A stretch of 64,000 nucleotides of DNA, from assembly GCF_022605725.1 (NCBI RefSeq), contig NC_065546.1:45938227-46002226 (forward strand). The letters run 5' to 3'. A program made the translations under genes and the position numbers. Below are positions 1 to 11,372 of this stretch, one piece after another. Origin of the DNA: Anthonomus grandis grandis (Eukaryota; Arthropoda; Insecta; Coleoptera; Curculionidae). Position 1 is the first letter of the stretch; the number at the start of each line of letters is the position of its first letter. Under the pieces are notes generated by a model that had not been told where the DNA came from, ran no database searches, and was given only the letters and a program-made list of their open reading frames with translations.

Positions 1-693
1 TAACAATTTCTTACTGGTAAGTTGTGTGGGGTGAATGGAGGGGAAAGGGTGAGGTTAATGAAAAATGGTTTTTTTACATAAAATAATTTTTTTTAACAAA
101 ATTATGGGTGATAAAAAAATCTAGAGCTTTTGTATCTATATTTTTCTGACATAACCTTAAAATTTTCGAGTAAAATATGAAAAAACCCTATTTTATTTCC
201 TGAAAGCAAGACGTATCGCTATAAAAATTGCAGTACTTGGGCCATTTTATTATTTTATTTAAATAATATTAACAATAAATCGCTTATGGATGCCATTGAT
301 AAAAATTAATTTTTTCTTTTTTTTTGTGCATCGAAAAATGCCCCCTGATGCGTAAAACACATCTGCAGGTTAAAAAAATATCTACATTGGTAGCAAAGTT
401 ATTTAAAAAAAAATCTCATTCTATTAAACGCATTTTATAAACGACTTAAATAGTACACACCATACTTTCATCAAAAATAAAAACGTTTATTTTTTATGAA
501 ATAATAATTGTATATTATAAACATGTAATAAGTTTTCTTATTACAGGTGAATAAAACATAAACATAATAATTAATTCCTCAATTATTCAATCATGCGAAC
601 TTATCCGATATTTATAGTTGTAATTCAACCAAAAGTGTACATCTGGTGTAAACCAAAAATAAACATTTATTTAACTATCCTGTGTTGCTTGGG
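1..693. repeat. Dispersed repeat, copy A
   Basis: This segment matches 17480-18278 in the same orientation. The shared blocks include the text around 123-245 (a conserved piece ending in AAAATTGCAGTA) and a longer block at about 500-693 ending in TGTGTTGCTTGGG. The match stops sharply after 693 and after 18278, which suggests a real element boundary. The left end runs off the window. No protein is encoded. It is probably an old non-autonomous element; no terminal repeats were found, so the class is unknown. Confidence 0.7.
300..450 (+). repeat. Small dispersed repeat, member 1
   Basis: A block reading AAAAATGCCCCCTGATGCG, then a run including AAAACACATCTGCAGG and AAAAATATCTACATTGGTAG, resembles the reverse complement of 30240-30440 and the plus strand of 54640-54780. 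It lies inside the larger repeat copy A. Similarity is clear in short blocks but diverged overall. Confidence 0.5.
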
Positions 694-1759
694 TGTCTAT
701 TATTATAAACCATAAAATAATATAGCAATACCATTTAAGATAACCTAAAACCATAAACAAAATTTCATGAAACTCATTGACGCTTTAGTAATAGATATTG
801 CTGATATTTTTTTACATTTTCAACATAAATATTATTATCATTAAATGTATTACAAACAGAAGTTCCTACAGTTTTACCACCTCTAATATATACAATCTAA
901 TATATATATATATATACATACCCTCTATATTTACCATGCCACACAAATGTATACAAAGAAAACTAAGACATAAGTCGTTTAAGATTTTTTTAAATTGTTA
1001 TGTTGTAATAAGTCTGTAAAGTGTAACTAAATAAATGAAGCCCCTAGGCACGCAAAATTTGTAAAGCAAAACAGCATTGCCGCTGCAAAAGTTATAAATT
1101 ACCTTGAAATACGACTAAAACCGAAAAGGGATACCTGCTTAACCTATAAATCGAAATTCGATATTTAAATAGAGTTTGTATATTAGCATATGAAAACTTG
1201 GGATCGTTGATTGGATGTTTAGGAAACTTTCGGATGTATGTAACACTTAATATAGAACATAAAATATTTATGAAAAATTATATTAACCTTTAATTTAATC
1301 ACTAATTAATCAGCTCTTAAAATATTTTATCTAAACTAAAATATCTAGAATCGCCTGAAAAGTGTTTAATTGTTATTTAATATGCAATGAAACAAACGAG
1401 AACATTACTCCAAGTTTCTGGAATATATAAGATATACGAACACGAATACCAGTTAAAAAACAAAAAAAAAGTCTTTTCTTTATAAAGACAGGATTCTTTT
1501 CCCTTCAATTTCAGAAAGTTTAATGGTATTATTATTGCACTTTGCAATGTAGTTAATTGTTGGTAATATATTTTTTGTAACATTTTAAATAGTTTTAGAT
1601 TGATTTTTCCAAAAATAAAGTGTGTGATTGTTTTTATAGTTACTGTATCTGTATCTTCATGACCGTTTTCTATAAGGAAAAAAACATATAATATAGTTAA
1701 GTACTTGGATATATTGAGTATAGCATAAAAAGGATGTAGGAAAGTATGTAAAAAGCCGT
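694..1759. other. Interval with no recognised gene
   Basis: AT-rich sequence with a short TA-dinucleotide run at 899-916. Open frames at 798-1019 (+) and 1377-1775 (-) have low-complexity translations with no recognisable motif and are not called as genes. Confidence 0.6.
899..916. repeat. (TA)n microsatellite
   Basis: An uninterrupted run of alternating T and A, about nine dinucleotides, in otherwise unique AT-rich sequence. Confidence 0.9.
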
Positions 1760-1925
1760 CCATCGTTAACTTCACTATACTTAAGGAAGTTAAGGAGAAG
1801 TACAGGAGACTGGCTTACTGCAACGTCGATTACCAAAAGCCATATGACAGTGTACCACTGGTATTATTTATTTGAGTTCTTTAAGTATAAAAAATCCACC
1901 CTATATAAAGTAGCCATTTTTGGTA
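1760..1925 (+). pseudogene. Reverse transcriptase fragment (non-LTR, R2/R4-like type)
   Basis: The plus strand encodes a short stretch reading roughly LAYCNVDYQKPYDSVP. It matches the reverse-transcriptase palm motif seen in a widespread invertebrate non-LTR family as WIDYKKAFDSVPHSW. The first catalytic aspartate context (the D of VDYQK) is kept. A frameshift follows, and a second frame reads like the next family motif (VYKIHPI). Only about 50 codons remain, with no upstream or downstream domains, so this is a dead scrap. The minus-strand fragment at 55440-55620 looks like an earlier part of the same kind of reverse transcriptase, but nothing links the two copies. The clade assignment is tentative. 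Confidence 0.45.
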
Positions 1926-2340
1926 CAATTTCAAGCGTTCTCTCTTCTGCATTGTCGGTCGTAGTAATGTGGCTCTTGTATTATTAAATAAATTGTAAAA
2001 TACCGAGGGTTGATGCCGTAAGTTTTCGGACTTAGGCGTCTTTCGTCAAACCTGATCGACACTCAAAACATGAATGGTAATACTATTTTTGCAGAAATCG
2101 GGCTTTTTTAAAGATAGATTAACTGTACTAGTTTAGTTTAAAAAAAAACAATCGTCAAGGTTTCTTCTGCATATTCAAATTTTCTCTATTTATCTCTCCT
2201 TACGTAAACCTTTGACTCTATGCTGAAATGGCTTAAAAAACATTCATTTTGTGCACTTTAATTAATTAAAACATTAAATTAAATACAATGACCAAAACCT
2301 ATTAAGTAATAATGCATGCCATTTATATCGTTGTAATATA
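1926..2340. other. Interval with no recognised gene
   Basis: Nothing recognisable. It may hold the decayed remainder of the reverse-transcriptase fragment just upstream. Confidence 0.5.
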
Positions 2341-2878
2341 CAGCGCATCCGTAAAGTAGCGGATAAATTCAATATAATTGAAATGGACCGTTTCTGAAAA
2401 AAATGCCCGTTTTTTTCAGATCAGCGAGAAAAAATCAGCGAGTTTAGAAGATTAAAAAGAACAAATAGAAATATTACTTTAGATGTCATTGACAATGTTT
2501 AAAAAGAATTTATAAATTGCTTGGTTACTGTCAGGTTGTTAACGGTGCTCAATTCGAATATTTAATTTAGATAGGTATTTCTTTAATTTTACATTTTATC
2601 ATAATTTTTCAAAATTAATTATATAACTACTATTCATTTCTACCATATCCTTTATAAAAAAATGCGTTCTCTTTGATTTTGTATTAAAAAATTGTGGTTT
2701 TCATTTAAAAAACATATTGGTGACGTCTTATCTTTTTTTGAGTCACCCTGTATGTTTAATGTCCATGTAGAACAATCCTAAACCAAATATTAAAATCGAT
2801 GGGTTCGGGGATTTTTATCAGAAACTGATGAACCATTTCATTTTTATTGAATTTATCCGCTACTTTACGGATGCACTG
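2341..2878. mobile_element. MITE with 33-bp terminal inverted repeats, TA target sites
   Basis: The left end at 2341 reads CAGCGCATCCGTAAAGTAGC and continues to 2373. The reverse complement of the right end (2846-2878) is the same apart from one base (CAGTGCATCCG). Both ends are flanked by TA, and the flanks read TATA on both sides. The 538-bp interior has no transposase. CAG-initial ends with TA target duplication are typical of the Tc1/mariner superfamily, so this is most likely a non-autonomous Tc1/mariner derivative. The open frame at 2756-2941 on the minus strand runs across the right end and is not a gene. Confidence 0.85.
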
Positions 2879-2880
2879 TA

Positions 2881-3959
2881 TAATTATTATTTCATAACCC
2901 AGTAGATCGGTAATAAATTTTAAGTGGTACAAATAATACAAAACATTGAAATTAGACCTTTAAACGGAGCGCAAACATGGCAAAGTAATCAATATAGAGC
3001 GGACTTTACAAGATTTAGTTCAAGGTTAATGGTATTTTGACGTTATACCTAACTTAGGAAATTAAGGTTGTTTGGCGGCTATATGGTTACCTATAGCATA
3101 TTGTTAGAGGGCTATTAATTGCTATTAACTGTTGCTAATTAAAATACATTTTTGGAATAAGATTCTTTTATAACATAAAATCATGTTAGAATGTTTTTGT
3201 TGCCTTTACGCTATAATAAAAGTTACACTTTTGGTAATATAATATTATAAAACTTTTCTGTCTGGACGGATACGTGGTTAGCCTTGAATGGACACTTTTC
3301 CGCGTCAGTATTGATTTTAAGTTAAATATAATAGTGTTTTGCTTTGTATACCATAAATCCTAATAGCATTTTAATACGCTCTTTGGAAGGTTAAATAAAA
3401 ATGTAAAATTTTTATAATAATAAGTGTTTTAAATTGATAATGACACGTAGCTGTGTTGTTCTTGGTTAAGCACTAGATGGCATAGAAATAATAATCTGAT
3501 AGTTATATAATATTCTTACAGGCTTCAAACTCAGCACCAGTCTTATGAATTCTAAGATATTCTCTTAAATTGCATTTTTCTTTTATTTTTTTTTCTACTT
3601 TCTTAGTTTACTAGTTAATCTTGAAAGTCCTTTTCTACTTGTCTCTTTTCCGGGTTTCGACTAGTATACTCTTAGGATCTAAAATGAATCCAGAATCTCT
3701 AATTTAAAAGCCATGTAATAGTTGACTTTGCACAAACTCGCCACTCCTTACGTGAACCTTTGACATTTTCTTAATTTTTATATTATAATCCAATTAAGCT
3801 CTATTCCCAGTCTAGGTCAAAAAAATAAAGATCATTTAGGACTAGGCTGGGCAATATTCGCCATATTCTATCTCGGTCCAGAATCTGAAAAATATTCTTC
3901 AAACCCATAATCTTTTACTAGTAAAACCATTGGAGGTAATCTTTTTATTCTCCTTGGTG
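2881..3959. other. Interval with no recognised gene
   Basis: AT-rich sequence without recognisable coding, terminal repeats or RNA genes. Confidence 0.6.
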
Positions 3960-5490
3960 TTCTTTTTCATGAATTTGAAATTCCACCATCACAAATGTGT
4001 GTGATGTGCCTCTCACTTGAACTTACTACTATGCATATGTATTTGTATATGTATCAACTTTCCTTCAGAACCTCCATAGTTCTATTTTACCAATATTACT
4101 AGAGATATTAAGAAATTCAAAGCAGAATTTTATTACAGTTTAAATAGCATATAGAAAAATGATTGAACGAATTAAATAAATAAAGTGAATTAATCATTAT
4201 TTCACTTTTACTCAAAATCAACCTGTCGCCAAAACCTGGAAGTTGTAGTAGATCCTCAATCGACAGATTGAGGACCCTATACCATGGGTTAATTTTTCTC
4301 TTTTTATTTTCTGCCATCAGTAAGTTAGTTTTGCTTTCATCCAATTTTCTTCCACTTTAAGTTTAGTTGTTTCGGAGTTTATTTTCTAATATAAAAGCTT
4401 TACAGCTCTTTTATTAATATAACGACTAGAGACATAGAGTTTCAAGTGATTTATTTCTTTCTGATTATTATATCAACTGACTTTTTTAAATTTCTGATTG
4501 GTCAAGAATCAAAATCCATCCTCTTTTCTGTACTAAGACGGATGAGAGTAAAATGGTCGACTTATATATTTTATATATAATATTTTACTTTCACTCAATA
4601 CCAATCTATCTCCAAAACATTCAAGTTATAGAGTTTTATCGATGGCCAGACATTCGTGGTAAATGATTCTTTTTTCGTCTTTTTGTTCTTAGAAGTTTCG
4701 TTCTGTAAGTTACATTTTTTCCGAAAAAGTCAATTTTTTTAAATTAATAAAACACTTTTGCCAATACGTAAATTACTCTATACAAAGTTTTTTGATTCCA
4801 AAAGTTCTGCTTCTCACTTGATTTCACCTAATAGTGAAAAAACTTTAATATATAAAATCGGTTAAATAGTATCGGGCTAAAATGCTAGTAAAATTTTTAC
4901 AGACTTATTAATTGATGGGCTGATAATTATGTAAGTGACCCCTAGGCAGCAACTATTATCATTAAGTGTATTGGTAAATTTCGTAAATGGATTATGAAAA
5001 TAATATTAAAAATAAAATAATTATTATTCTTTTAGATTAAGCTAAAAATGGTTGTTTTATTACCCCATTTTAGTACGTATCCACTAAAAGTTTCATAGTT
5101 CTTTTTTAATAATAATACTGCTAGAGGTATCCAAGGACTCTAATCTGATTTACTTCCTTCTTTCTTATTCATGTATTTACATGAACTGACTGCAGCAAAT
5201 TCCTGATTGGTCAAGTTCCATTGTTCCATAATTCCACTAATTTGAGGACTTTTAACAATACATATCTTAATGAATTCTTCATCTTTTTTTTTAAGAGTTG
5301 GAAGGTCTATAATTCTAAAATTTCTGCTTCTTACTTGAATTCACCGCTATTTTATGTACGTATCAAATTCACTTCAGAACCTAAAGGATCTATAATTTTT
5401 TTAGTAATAATGCGACTAGAGTATCCAGGTATTCTGAGGTGAATTACTTCTTTCTTTTTCAAATATAAATATCGGTTGATATCCATTTTT
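3960..5490. repeat. Degenerate local repeat cluster
   Basis: Several sentence-like blocks recur in the same order. A block ending CTGATTGGTCAAG occurs at about 4490-4505 and 5203-5215. A block with CGACTAGAG or a close variant occurs near 4094, 4424, 5115 and 5415. A block like CTTCTCACTTGAATTCAC occurs near 4009, 4806 and 5325. A block with ACTCAANACCAACC occurs near 4209 and 4590. Spacing is irregular and identity is moderate, as in an old tandem or segmental array. Open frames at 4117-4344 (-) and 5221-5442 (+) lie inside the repeats and have no known motif. Confidence 0.55.
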
Positions 5491-5890
5491 AGCATAACTG
5501 AAAGCACCAAAATTATTTTAATTTTATGAATAAACTTATCCTAAAATTCTACCTATGCAGGCAAAATGATAAATAATGAATGCGCGAGAGAGCAATTTAA
5601 ACAATCCAATACAATCACGCTCTTAAAAAAGATACATCGTTTCGTAAACGTGGCGCAGCCCTTAAATTCACACGATTTCCCCGGATATTGATTCCCCCCT
5701 TAAATTTATGTTCGCGTTCACGTGTTTTTAAAACCAGTATTTATTACCCGCAAATAAATTGAGTTTTCACTGAAGAAAATGAAGGCGTAAAGATTAATAC
5801 CCGTCATTTTGTTCCAACCCTCGATTTACGAGGACAGACACCGTTCGGAACGGACGAGAAAAAGTTGACTCAATCAATAAAGGTGCGTTT
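5491..5890. other. Higher-complexity noncoding stretch
   Basis: Less AT-rich and less repetitive than its surroundings, with several CpGs (for example near 5640-5730 and 5830-5860). It has no open frame of note and no match elsewhere in the window. It could be unique, possibly functional, noncoding DNA, but there is no direct evidence for a role. Confidence 0.4.
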
Positions 5891-5924
5891 TCACCTTGAG
5901 AATGTCCTCAATGTGTGATTTGTC

Positions 5925-6299
5925 TTGGGCGACGTGACACGTTTTACATCTCGGGTTTCTACCCTGAAAAATTCGGCTTTTGTTGGCACAGAAACAGTAA
6001 AGAATAAAACGAGTTCACCTAGAAAATATGATAAAAAAGTTGAAGGGATTTTATTAGAAAGAATAAGCATGAGATGTATAAATGACATTCTTTCAGTTAT
6101 ACTTATATTTTTCGGAAATATAATGCATAATTTAAGTGGATCTGATAAGCGTTTTATTTTTTTTTTCAAAAAAGTGCCCATTAATAGTAAAAAATTATGG
6201 TTATTTGTTGGCACAGAAGCCGTTAAAAATAAAACTGCCTCATCTACTGCCAGTAAAAATATAAAAACTTCAAAGTACTCATCCAGAGCTATGCCTTAA
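5925..6299 (+). CDS. Unrecognised 124-codon open frame with an internal duplication
   Basis: An open frame of 124 codons on the plus strand. It contains two similar blocks, FVGTETVKNKT near residue 19 and FVGTEAVKNKT near residue 93, encoded by a direct DNA repeat at about 5978-6012 and 6206-6240. The start codon used is not an ATG-Kozak match. The opposite strand is also open over 5891-6214. I recognise no family. The duplication explains part of the open frame, and it may be a chance frame across a small duplication rather than a gene. Confidence 0.15.
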   Translation: MGDVTRFTSRVSTLKNSAFVGTETVKNKTSSPRKYDKKVEGILLERISMRCINDILSVILIFFGNIMHNLSGSDKRFIFFFKKVPINSKKLWLFVGTEAVKNKTASSTASKNIKTSKYSSRAMP

Positions 6300-7255
6300 A
6301 TTCTGCCTGCAAACAATACAATTCGTACACTGAAGGAATAGAAGGACAAAATTCCAACCCAAACCTGCTGTTTCTATCATCAGGAGACTACTAACATCAA
6401 CGCTGTAAAAAAACTTATTGCTGGGGCTACCTTAAAGCAATATATAAACTTAGCAACTTCTCCTATCAGAGTGAACTTAGAAACGTAATACTATAAAGAG
6501 TTCACGCTCCATTAAACTGGGGTATCAAATGAAACCTAGAGAAAACGATGGATCTAAAAGTTGCAGAGAGATCCAAAAACGCTTCAATATTTTTTATAGG
6601 TTTGTCCTCGAAAACAGGTCCTGATACTCTAGGTAATCAAAAACATACAAATCTTGAAAATATTTTATGTGAAAACCTGTACGTCAGGAAAGACAGTTGA
6701 GAAGAAATTGGAGTTCTAGAAGATACAATAGATGAAATAATGACTTCAGACCTTCGGTCATCCGGGATTATGTTTAACCATTTGTTCAATCTCAGACAAG
6801 GGGCCAAAGGAACGCACAAGGAGCATCCACAAATATTGTGAAAAACGGCAGACTCCAGAGAGTCTCCAAGGTAGATACATACATAAAGTACTCTCAGTGA
6901 CTGGTAGCGAGTGTGTACTCTGAGGCAAAGTATGAAATATTTTTTTGAAATACATGAACTTATTATTTTCTATTAAGAAATAAAAGAAAAAATTGCAGAT
7001 GTTGGATAATAAGTGGTATAAAAGTTTCTTCTAAAACAGCAAAATATTTAAATAAGAAAGGAAGAAACTCAAGATCTGATTTACTGTTGTAACCAATCCA
7101 TCAAAAGTTGTGTGGAGCATTATACAGAATACAAAACAGAGACAATCAATTATTGAAAAGAAAAAAGAGGGAATTAGCAAAAAACTCTTAACGACATGTA
7201 TAACTATTATATAAGAGCATGGCCTAATTTTGAAATAAACCATGATACTCCTTTA
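6300..7255. other. Interval with no recognised gene
   Basis: Base composition from 6400 to 6950 is less AT-rich than average and looks like decayed coding sequence, but no frame gives a family I can name. Overlapping small minus-strand frames at 6637-6819, 6758-6955 and 7031-7243 are not supported. Confidence 0.45.
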
Positions 7256-7257
7256 AC

Positions 7258-8825
7258 ACATTATTTATTTATTTATAAACGGGCAAAGCCTAATTAAAAT
7301 TCACAACAGTAATACATAATATAGGTAATATGTAAAAATTCAAAAAATCATTAAGTAATAATAATTAATAATATCTAACCTATGCTTACTAAAACTTGAC
7401 TCAGGAATTTGTTATAGGTGGAATGGGTAATGAGAGCTATCAGTGGCAATATTGTGTGTCTTGAGTACATTTCCCAGCAAAACCAAGTGGTGAGAAAGCT
7501 TGTATCAAAAGTGTTACCCTAATCATTAAAAAGTGAAGTTCCTTTAAGCGTATAGCGACCGATCTTGTAGTCGACAATCAGTCTACGATCAGATAAGTAG
7601 CTCTTGAATCAGGACAATAAAGGTTTATGAATACCAATTATTTTAAGTTTATGCAACAAAATATTGTGAGAAAATCTGTGTATATTGTATCCACTTGATA
7701 TCCTTCCTTAAGGCATCCAATAAAAAGTTCACCTGAGTAAGCAGGTTTAGCTCCGTAGATTTGCGTGGTCTAAATTCAAATTGCTGATCAGTTAGTAGAG
7801 GTTTAAGAAGGGGGGTGACGATGTCACATACTAAGCTTTTAAATATTTTGGGAACTGCACTGAGTATACTGATGGGATGATAATTGGTAGCATTGGTTTT
7901 GTCGCCTGACTTATAAATATGTTTTAGGAAACTCTATTTTCAGTAGTCTGGGAACACTCCAATTCGAAGGGAGGGATTGAAGATGTGGTATAAGGGTCTG
8001 GAGAGATTAAAGCCAAATTTTTTTATAAATAAAGTAGGATAACTGGTCTATAAGTCTGGTCCCGGACCCTTGTTAATATTCAAGGATGAGAGTTTAGTTA
8101 ATATATCTGATACTCTAATGTGAAGGTGAGGGATATGGGTATCAAATGCAGATAATTCATCAGTGGAGATGTTAACACTATAGTGTGAGTATACTATAGA
8201 AAAATAATCAGCAAACATGTTATCAATCTTCTCTCCAGCATAACTGGTCTTGTTTAATAACTGAGTGTATTTGGTATTGTAAAAGAGCTATTTTCCTTTT
8301 ATGATTAACAAATGACCAAAACTTCTTTATGTTAAAGCCAATAGTTGCTTCAGTGCAGTAAAAATACTGTGTGTAAGATTCCTGTGTCAGATCCTTGCAT
8401 AGCTGTCTCAATCTAGAAATCTCCCGATAGTCGGTAGGTGATTGTCTTTGTCTATATTTTTCGTGCATTTTTTTCTTTTCGATAATATGATTTTTAAGTT
8501 CAATTGAAAACCACATCGGGAATTTTATAGACGAGTATTTTTTAGAGGTACAAATATATCAATTGAAATAAAGACAATTTCATAACAACTAAGATTAATA
8601 ACTTCAAGAGGCCAATGCAAAAGTAAATAATCCCAGTCAAACTGATCCAAAAACACTGCAATCTTTTGAAAATTAGCAGACTTAAAATCCCTGTAGAATC
8701 CATTAAACACGAGACCCTCTTCGACCTTCACGAGGCAACTATTTAACTTGATACATAGCGGTGGGTGAACAACTGGAGGAACCAAAAAATAATCGGCTTA
8801 TTTGACATCTGTTAATGAGTCTTGT
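7258..8825 (-). mobile_element. Jockey-like non-LTR retrotransposon relic
   Basis: Minus-strand relic of a Jockey-type pol. From 8785 to 8525 it encodes the region just before the reverse transcriptase (DWDYLLLHWPLEVINLS). From 8516 to 8223 it encodes the typical linker (FSIELKNHIIEKKKMHEKY, then FWSFVNHKRK). From about 8200 to 7560 it encodes reverse transcriptase pieces, including INKGPGPDL, YHPISILSAVPKIFKSLV and QQFEFRPRKST, interrupted by stops. The endonuclease is missing, so the copy is 5'-truncated. The left edge (7258-7278) is an ATTT-type tetranucleotide run, which on the minus strand forms the AAAT-rich 3' tail expected of such an element. Several stops make it non-functional. Confidence 0.8.
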
Positions 8826-8949
8826 GTTAACACCAAATCGAGAAGGCTTCTGTGTGAGGTAAGCTATAAGTTAGGTACGCTAAATGTTAAAACAACTTCG
8901 AAATATATATTTATATATCCAACTTCAATTTATAAAATAATCTACATTA

Positions 8950-9542
8950 TAATAAATCTAAAAAAATAAAAATCTCTGAGGCAAGATGAGATTCCTAGAT
9001 CCATTATAAAATTAGTAAGTAATGAATCTGCAAGCCCACTAAGCTTTTAAGTAAATCTTAGTTTAGAATCTGGAATCTTTCCAAGTAACTTAAAAATTAC
9101 TAAAGTAAAGCCCATCTACATGAAAGCGGCTGATGTAAAACAGATTAAAAACTATCGATCCATTACTTTGTTAAACAATATTAGCTTAATATTTTAAAAT
9201 ACTATATAATAATATGAAAGATTAATAAAATATTTCCAGGTAATCAGGAAACTTGCTCTCTAATTTTCAATACTGGATTTAGAAAAATTAAATCAACCAT
9301 TACATAAAGCTTTGCAGAAAATTTTAAACTCACTGAATAAGGGTCGCGAAACGGTAGTTTTGTGTCTCGACCTGTTCAAAGCATTTAACAGTATCAATCG
9401 TACTTTGCTGCTGAAGATGTTGTACGTGTATGTAGTTAATGACGGCTACGAGTATTATTATACAAATGCGCTCTCGGATATTGTGAATCAGGATCATTCA
9501 ATTTGCGGATGTCGTAAATCTGACTTTTTTAAAAGAACATGA
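8950..9542 (+). pseudogene. Jockey-like reverse transcriptase fragment
   Basis: Plus-strand fragment covering the start of a reverse transcriptase. Readable motifs are SLESGIFPSNLKITKVKPIY, then KNYRSITLLNNIS, then after a frame change KILNSLNKGRETVVLCLDLF followed by KAFNSINRTLLLKML. The last block is the palm motif A, with the catalytic aspartate in CLDLFKAFNS. Motif C (the usual ADD) is absent, so the fragment is truncated at both ends. It is oriented opposite to the adjacent relic at 7258-8825 and belongs to a different insertion. Confidence 0.75.
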
Positions 9543-9844
9543 TAAAGTTGTAATCAGTAATATACAACATTTTCAGCACCCTCTCATTGCTTAAAAATTA
9601 GTCTGGGAATTGAAGTAGGTTACGGCTTGTATTGGATGCATCATATTAATTAAGATTTATGTGTCGTGTACTTTATTATTTTATTTGGGCTCCTCACTTC
9701 TCACACGATCATGAGAGGTATTTTACAGTTGAATTTAACTCCTATTTTTAGTCCCTATATTCTCTTATTTGTCCCTCTCTTCTATATAACATTACCTATT
9801 TATTAACTTTTTTATATATTATGTATATGTTCTCATGTGGTACT
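9543..9844. other. Interval with no recognised gene
   Basis: AT-rich sequence between the reverse-transcriptase fragment and the start of the repeat field. Nothing else is seen. Confidence 0.5.
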
Positions 9845-10570
9845 TTTGTCAGTTTAACTTGGTGGATATCCTCAGGTGTGTTTTTCAAGTTAATAATGCA
9901 TAACCTAAAAGTTAAAAAAAAAACATTTTTATTAGTTTAATTTGAGTTTTTTGTCTTGCTAATGCAAAAAGCAAACAAACACGATTCGACTTTCGTATTA
10001 TCTCTAAGACAGTGTATTTAATTTTTTTTTTTAATAATTAAACTTAGTAGATTTTTCAAGTTATTAATGCATAACTTAAATGGATACGATTCGTTTTTTG
10101 TAATCCCTTAAACAAACTAATTTTTTTATATTAAAAAGTAAAAACGCAATCTTTGTAATCCTTTAGAAAAAGCTTAATTTTTATCATTTAACGTAAAAAG
10201 GGAATTTTTGTCAGTTTAATCCTCTTCTGTAATGCCCTAAGAAAGCGGATTTCATATTATCTTAGCAAAGTAAAAAGTGACTTTTTATCAGCTTAACTTG
10301 CCTTTTTTTAAATTATTAATGTATAACTGAAAATGGATACCATTTTTTAGTAAAAAACCGTAAATTTTAAAATGCGTATTTAAAGGGAATTTGTATAGAA
10401 TTAATATGTATTTTTTGGCTTACTTATGACTAATCTAAAATGATACAATCCGCCCAAAATGTGGTTATATTTTTCGATTTATTAACACATAACCTAAAGG
10501 TTTTTCTATTGTAATCCTTTAAAAAATATATGTTTTTTTATTTAAGGTATAAAGTGCAGTTTAATTTGCA
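9845..10570. repeat. Degenerate AT-rich tandem-like repeat, block 1
   Basis: The block is built from a sentence reading roughly AAAGTAAAAAGTGCATTTTT, then TATCAGTTTAACTTGC, then TTATTAATGCATAACTTAAA, then TGGATACGATTCG, then CTTTTGTAATCCCTTAAAAA. Copies of the ATGCATAAC part occur near 9897, 10069, 10316 and 10484, with irregular spacing of about 120-250 bp. Identity is moderate. It is probably an old satellite-like or repeatedly duplicated element; no open frame is present. Confidence 0.65.
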
Positions 10571-10583
10571 TTTTTCCTATTGT

Positions 10584-11372
10584 TAATAATAATAATAAGC
10601 ATTAATTTCCCACAGGCAAATCCCTAACTAAAGGAAAATGAAAGTAACTTCCAATTGCATAGAAAAAAAAAGTTATCAAGATAAAAGCAAAAGCTTATAA
10701 CTTGCTTCCAATCGGGGTATATGAAAACAAGAAAGAGGCTATTAATTAATTGTGTTGTCAATGAGTTTCTATAGAAAACTGATTGAATGTTACATTTGAC
10801 TCAGCTAAAGGCACTCCTCCAAATCTAGATAATAGTAAACTATAGTCCATATCTCTTTCTGGATAGACACTATTTTTCCGATATGCAAAATATCAAAAAA
10901 ATACCTTAGTGTATTATATAATAGCCTCTAGTGTTCACATGGCTAATATAGCGGGGATTCCAAATTTCAAGAGCCCATACTCAAGTTTTAACCTCACAAG
11001 TCGTGTTTGAATTAATAAGCTTAAGTTTGTTTAAATTACAACACTCACTAACTAAGTTGATATTATACTGCAAGAGGAAACAGTATTCGAGGATGGTAAT
11101 TTTGCATCATTGCATAAATCACCTGCATAGCTATTAATAATATTTAAAAGCTTATTGATGAACAAAACAAAGGGTATGAGTGCCAGGTTAGAGCGTTGGG
11201 GTGTCCCTTAAGTTGATCCATAAATTGTCTTTTTGTTTGTCAGGTAGAAACTTTTGAAGAATCTCTGATAATCCATATACATACACATCAATTTGTTTAT
11301 TAATACGTGATGATCAATCTGGTAAAAAGCTGTACTCATGGTACTCACACCTGCCGAGGAAAATAAATAAAT
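10584..11372 (-). mobile_element. Jockey-like non-LTR retrotransposon relic
   Basis: Minus-strand relic with a reverse transcriptase and C-terminal region. Near 11370-11220 it reads AFYQIDHHVLINKQIDVYVY, related to the palm motif A region. Near 11212-11070 it reads GTPQRSNLALIPFVLFINKL, then SYAGDLCNDAKL, equivalent to the GVPQGS and ADD regions. Near 10990-10800 it reads VWALEIWNPRYISHVNT and DYSLLLSRFGGVPLAES, which match the conserved C-terminal region of Jockey pols. The left edge at 10584-10599 is an (AAT)n run, seen on the minus strand as an (ATT)n 3' tail. Stops and frameshifts are frequent. It interrupts the repeat field. Confidence 0.7.

Noticed and set aside
1377..1775. 132-codon minus-strand open frame
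   Set aside because: Low-complexity, AT-driven residues and no family match. The plus strand next to it has real reverse-transcriptase similarity.
5891..6214. 107-codon minus-strand open frame
   Set aside because: Overlaps the plus-strand frame over the same small duplication; no recognised motif.
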